DNA of 64,000 nucleotides. Origin: Candidatus Binatia bacterium (GTDB taxonomy: Bacteria > Vulcanimicrobiota > Vulcanimicrobiia > Vulcanimicrobiales > Vulcanimicrobiaceae). The notes under the pieces were generated by a model that saw only the letters and a program-made list of their open reading frames with translations, had not been told where the DNA came from and did no database searches. Numbering within the stretch: the first letter of the stretch is position 1; each line of letters starts with the position of its first letter. The stretch spans positions 1 through 64,000 of the forward strand of contig DATKHY010000009.1 in assembly GCA_035544215.1 (NCBI GenBank). Direction: 5' to 3'. The translations under genes were made by a program, and so were the position numbers. Shown one piece after another: positions 61,030-64,000 of the stretch.

Positions 61030-62229
61030 ATGTCTAAGCTTACAGTTCTCCTAGGGAGCGGCTTTTCGGAAGGGCTGGGCCTGCCCGGTACGAGGGACTT
61101 CACCGAACTCGTTCGCGGCCCCGTAGACGAAAGCGCTATAGCGCTCGGGTTTCGGCATAACGTCTACGGTTCACTAGACCGGGTTAGCGCACCTCAGGCG
61201 ATGTGGCGCATGGCAAGCGGGTATTACGAAATAGTCAACTTCGAAAATATACTGCATCTAGCAGAGACAATAATGGCTTATCGTAATATACGAGGGTGGC
61301 TTAGCGCGGCTGATCGCGCCAAGCCTGCATATGGCGCCTTTATGAATATAATGGCACAGTGGAAGGAGGTGATCGATGGCTTTTCTTTTCAAATGGACCG
61401 TTTCATTGAGGACTCGCTAAACGAGATCGCCAGACTCCTTATCGATCGTGCAAACGAGCTTTCAGCCGATCGACGCGCAAAAACTGCTTTACTTTTCCAA
61501 CGGTTAGCTCGAGCGTTCAAACTAACGATCGCCACGCTCAACTATGATGATGTCGTTGAGCGTAGCATCGACAATTGGAACGATGGCTTTGAAGCTGTGG
61601 ACGGTATGCAAGTATTTTCGCCGCTAAGCCTGGTCGAGGAATCAAATGTACCACAACTCTTGCACCTGCACGGCAGCGTCCGTTTTTACACTAAGCAAGA
61701 TGGGGCAGGGCTTTCTATCGCGCGTGGGGAGAGCACCGCGGAAGCTGACGCGCCACAAGGTCGTCGAGTGTTCTTCAAGGATACGCAGGCAGGAGATCCT
61801 ATAGTGCTAGGCCCGATGATTTCAGGCCTCAGGAAGAGCGACAAGGTATCGATCACGCCTTATGGTTACTACAACTGGGCATTACGAGACGCGCTAATCC
61901 GACATCCGAAGCTGCTAGTTATCGGCTACGGGGGCTTTGATTCGTATATCAGCGACATGATCCAAGGCGTATATGATGTTCATGGTGATAATACTCGCGC
62001 GGCTTTTGTGGGACTACGAGACAAGACCAAGCCCATTACGGACTTTGGACTTTTGTTGCCCATCTATTTGATGGGTTCACGAATGGCGCTTTCCGACCGG
62101 AGGGCGGAACTAGACGGACTGGTTGGCTTGCGATCCTGGAGTGGAAACAATACATGCAAATACTTTGTCGACGGTTTCCCGCTTTCGGAGACCGAGATCG
62201 ACGAGATGCTCGTGTTTCTTCAGTCATGA
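61030..62229 (+). CDS. SIR2-domain protein, probable defence effector (second of two)
   Basis: A 399-residue protein with the SIR2 fold: LLGSGFSEGLGLP (7-19), TLNYDDVVE with Asn171, LHLHGSVRF with His214, ISGLRKS, and LLVIGYGGFDSYIS near the C-terminus. It shares motif order with the SIR2 protein at 54368-55564 but differs widely elsewhere. It starts at ATG 61030, 30 bases after the ABC ATPase and in the same direction, so it is most simply read as the fourth gene of that operon and a likely NAD-consuming effector. Confidence 0.83.
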   Translation: MSKLTVLLGSGFSEGLGLPGTRDFTELVRGPVDESAIALGFRHNVYGSLDRVSAPQAMWRMASGYYEIVNFENILHLAETIMAYRNIRGWLSAADRAKPAYGAFMNIMAQWKEVIDGFSFQMDRFIEDSLNEIARLLIDRANELSADRRAKTALLFQRLARAFKLTIATLNYDDVVERSIDNWNDGFEAVDGMQVFSPLSLVEESNVPQLLHLHGSVRFYTKQDGAGLSIARGESTAEADAPQGRRVFFKDTQAGDPIVLGPMISGLRKSDKVSITPYGYYNWALRDALIRHPKLLVIGYGGFDSYISDMIQGVYDVHGDNTRAAFVGLRDKTKPITDFGLLLPIYLMGSRMALSDRRAELDGLVGLRSWSGNNTCKYFVDGFPLSETEIDEMLVFLQS

Positions 62230-62264
62230 TTGGTCCAAGAGCAAAGAGGCTATGTTATTTAACG

Positions 62265-62810
62265 TCAAGGACGGCCAGCACGAAGCGCGTCCATTTGATC
62301 TAACATAGCGTCTAGCTGGCGTAAGAGATCGGCTTCCTCTATTACGCCGGCACCTTCGAGAAGTAGGAAAGCCGCCTGCTCATCCCGTGCTTCAATGTTG
62401 AAAGCAAGCAAAACCGCCTCATTTGAAGGCCAGAGAGCTTCACCATCATAATGGCGCGCCGCGTTAGCCGCGCACCAGATCACCTTACCAAACGGAATGT
62501 CGGGTCTAACAAGGGCCCCAAAATCGACACGATCTCGCTCATCGCGGTCAAGTACCTCGCGAATGTAGGTCCGAGCGATATTGTCTGATAGCAACGCGAT
62601 GCAGGCCGCGATCGGATACATCCCGACTTGCTGCATCCGGTCGAAGTCCCGTTGCAGACGCTGATTGTCGAAGACGAACGCTCTCGCCATTTCTTCTCGC
62701 CAGGCGACGCCTCGTCGGCGCCACTCGTCGTAGGCTTGAAATAGGGGAGTGAGTGCGATGCGCGCAAGGCTGATCAGGTGGTCCCTCGTCATCATGCGGC
62801 CGTAGATCAT
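62265..62810 (-). CDS. Protein of unknown function at the end of the island
   Basis: A 181-residue, mostly helical protein with F-G-K-V-I-W-C-A-A-N-A-A-R-H-Y-D-G-E-x-L-W in the middle. The A-N-x2-R-H pattern recalls helical HEPN-like or hypothetical defence-associated proteins, but I cannot assign a family. ATGs at 62795 and 62792 are alternative starts. It is convergent with the SIR2 gene, with 35 bases between the stops. Confidence 0.65.
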   Translation of the reverse strand: MIYGRMMTRDHLISLARIALTPLFQAYDEWRRRGVAWREEMARAFVFDNQRLQRDFDRMQQVGMYPIAACIALLSDNIARTYIREVLDRDERDRVDFGALVRPDIPFGKVIWCAANAARHYDGEALWPSNEAVLLAFNIEARDEQAAFLLLEGAGVIEEADLLRQLDAMLDQMDALRAGRP

Positions 62811-63342
62811 CCGGTAACATTACCCGCTCGCAGCAATGAACACTTCAGAACTCGACACCAGTACAGATTTGTATCCGGTCATACTGGCCCAGATCCCACG
62901 CGGCACTGCCAGCCGGGAGGGCTCGTTTTGGGTGGGCTTATCTCCTATCCCGCGCCGCAGCTTAGCGGGCATAGGGGAACGGACGTAATTCGGGGCCCCC
63001 TAGCTCCTCGCGCGCCGCGCTTCGCGCGTCGTCAGAAAGCGCCGTAAAATAAGGCTTTTTCAACTCTCGCGGTCGCGATGGCTCGGCGCAGCGCCTCGTG
63101 CAAACTTTGCAGCGCTGTTTGCAAAAAGCGGTGGGCGTCGGAAACGCTATATGGTATAAGCCTTTTTCGTTATTTCTCGCGATGCAAGGTCAGCGGGGGA
63201 TGCATCGAGGTGCGAGGATGACTCGGCTCGGGCGAGGCGATCGGCGCCGCTATGCCGCGCAGCGGCGATGCCTGCGAAGCCAAAGCCGCAATGCAAAACG
63301 GCCCCGCATTCGCGAAACCGTGCGAAGCGCGGGGCGGCGGGG
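62811..63342. other. Gene-poor stretch at the right border of the island
   Basis: About 530 bases with no convincing gene; the short frames here look random. It holds several GC-rich palindromes (for example GCGCGCCGCGCTTCGCGCG near 63010), a hairpin GCAAAC...GTTTGC (63100-63105 and 63117-63122) followed by AAAAA, and the terminator at 63295-63334. No tRNA or att-like duplication was recognised. Confidence 0.6.
63295..63334 (-). terminator. Intrinsic terminator of the gene at 63343-63933
   Basis: On the minus strand, CCCCGC and TTCGC arms pair with GCGAA and GCGGGG (about 11 pairs over 63302-63334) and are followed by CCGTTTTGC. It lies directly after the stop codon of the upstream minus-strand gene. 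Confidence 0.7.
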
Positions 63343-63933
63343 CTAAGGCGCAAACCACAATCCCGGAGTAACCTGTCTGAAATCGAAGTCGCCTACCGTT
63401 TCACCTGATGCAGGATCTATCGAGAACTTTATACTGCCTCCACCAATCCGAGTCCCAAAGCCGCTAACAGAATCGCCTGAAAAACTTAGCATTTTTATCC
63501 CGTCGAGTGAGACTCGTTTCGAGCGCCAGAGGAAGCCGCTTTCGCCAATCGCCACTACGTCGATGCTCGTTCCGACGAACAATCTGCCGTTTGCGAGATC
63601 AGAAACTGCGCAGGTGGCCGGTGTAGAGATCGGTACTTCGCTAATCGAATGTGTATTTTCGTTTATCAGATAGAGCAGATATGATTCGCTCGTTGTGAAT
63701 CCTACTATCAACGAGTTCGGTGTTGTAAAGAGCGAACTATTCTCTACAGTTCCATGGAACGAGTAAATCCGTGGTTTACTGGTACCCCTTTGAAGTTCAA
63801 ATTCGAGCTTTGGGTCACGATTTGTTCCGGTCGTGACCGCGATGGCCTGAACAACGGGAGTATTCTGTCGTAGGATGATGCGCGCGTCGTAGTCGGTCGC
63901 AAAGCCACCGCGTATAAGGCCGGAGTCAATCAC
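63343..63933 (-). CDS. Protein of unknown function, beta-rich
   Basis: A 196-residue frame from GTG 63933, rich in short beta-like segments (G-R-L-F-V-G-T-S-I-D-V-V-A-I, S-G-F-L-W-R-S-K-R-V-S) that read like repeated blades of a propeller or a surface beta domain. No signal peptide is at its own start; the preceding lipoprotein-like frame ends in an overlapping TGA, so it may be the body of a frameshifted lipoprotein. It ends at a good terminator. Confidence 0.6.
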   Translation of the reverse strand: MIDSGLIRGGFATDYDARIILRQNTPVVQAIAVTTGTNRDPKLEFELQRGTSKPRIYSFHGTVENSSLFTTPNSLIVGFTTSESYLLYLINENTHSISEVPISTPATCAVSDLANGRLFVGTSIDVVAIGESGFLWRSKRVSLDGIKMLSFSGDSVSGFGTRIGGGSIKFSIDPASGETVGDFDFRQVTPGLWFAP

Positions 63934-64000
63934 TGGGACGGTATCGCGCAGGGCGCACCGATCGGCGGCTGCGATCCACCGCAGCTGGCCAGCATTGCCG
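63930..64000 (-). pseudogene. Edge of a lipoprotein reading frame, probably disrupted
   Basis: Running in from the right edge, the minus strand encodes M-L-A-S-C-G-G-S-Q-P-P-I-G-A-P-C-A-I-P-S-Q and a TGA at 63930-63932. L-A-S-C is a lipobox and G-G-S-Q-P-P-I-G-A-P is a familiar start of mature lipoproteins in what I take to be this lineage. These usually continue for hundreds of residues. The early stop and the following frame suggest a frameshift or a coupled pair. Only the 3' end is visible. Confidence 0.45.

Noticed and set aside
62778-63353. Several short frames (62778-63047, 63098-63346, 63147-63353)
   Set aside because: They lie in palindromic, GC-rich non-coding sequence, lack ribosome sites, and overlap each other on both strands with low-complexity Arg-rich translations.

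Overview
The window is a GC-rich bacterial chromosome segment, packed mostly with housekeeping and metabolic genes, followed by a visibly AT-richer accessory island at about 51.6-62.9 kb. I saw no rRNA or tRNA gene. The gene content is that of a double-membrane, non-model phylum: RNase J, an RND pump, lipoproteins ending in LxxC, PdxS/PdxT, DUF1844, and many dispersed 'GTCATCCTGAGC...GAAGGACG' repeats. A partial lipoprotein at the right edge carries the string GGSQPPIGAP, which I associate with Candidatus Eremiobacterota (WPS-2). That placement is an inference and was not tested.

Core region (1-50.6 kb). The left edge has a decayed copy of a small lipoprotein gene, the intact copy, and RNase J. 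A DegP/HtrA protease precedes a compact dnaK-grpE-dnaJ chaperone operon, in which DnaJ has only half of the usual zinc region. Next come a VOC protein, an ABC exporter, a two-subunit 3-oxoacid CoA-transferase divergent from an acyl-CoA dehydrogenase, and a secreted phosphoesterase. Adjacent mutY and nth base-excision genes follow, then a MocR-type regulator divergent from lpdA-lipB-lipA (lipoate synthesis and lipoamide recycling), an RND permease without visible partner genes, two exported proteins, a FUSC transporter, glutamate dehydrogenase, YchF and a DUF151 nuclease. After a repeat cluster come mtnP and a long leftward run: DUF4126, bioA-bioF-bioD-bioB, a YaaO-like decarboxylase, a Ycf45/SpoIIIAA-like ATPase with R3H, tmk and holB. 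The tail of this run resembles the yaaO-tmk-holB neighbourhood of Firmicutes. Then come an HNH nuclease, pdxS-pdxT-DUF1844 with a clear terminator, a large six-hairpin glycosidase, ispE and a nucleotidyltransferase.

Accessory island (50.6-62.9 kb). An intact IS110-family transposase gene, with a structured upstream non-coding end that is a bridge-RNA candidate, marks its left side. Inside are an orphan BglII-type restriction endonuclease with the D-x8-E-x-Q catalytic pattern, two genes of unknown function, a first SIR2-domain protein coupled to a truncated polymerase-B-like gene, and a second diverged and start-less copy of that gene joined to it head-to-head. The centrepiece is a tight four-gene operon at 57407-62229. 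It encodes a Cap4-like nuclease-domain protein, a small middle component, a DUF3732/Rad50-like ABC ATPase with a zinc-hook CxxC, and a second SIR2-domain protein. The first three match the ABC three-component (ABC-3C) class of predicted conflict systems, and the appended SIR2 gene would add a possible second, NAD-directed, effector.

The right edge (62.9-64 kb) is a gene-poor stretch, then a gene of unknown function with a good terminator and the end of a disrupted lipoprotein reading frame.
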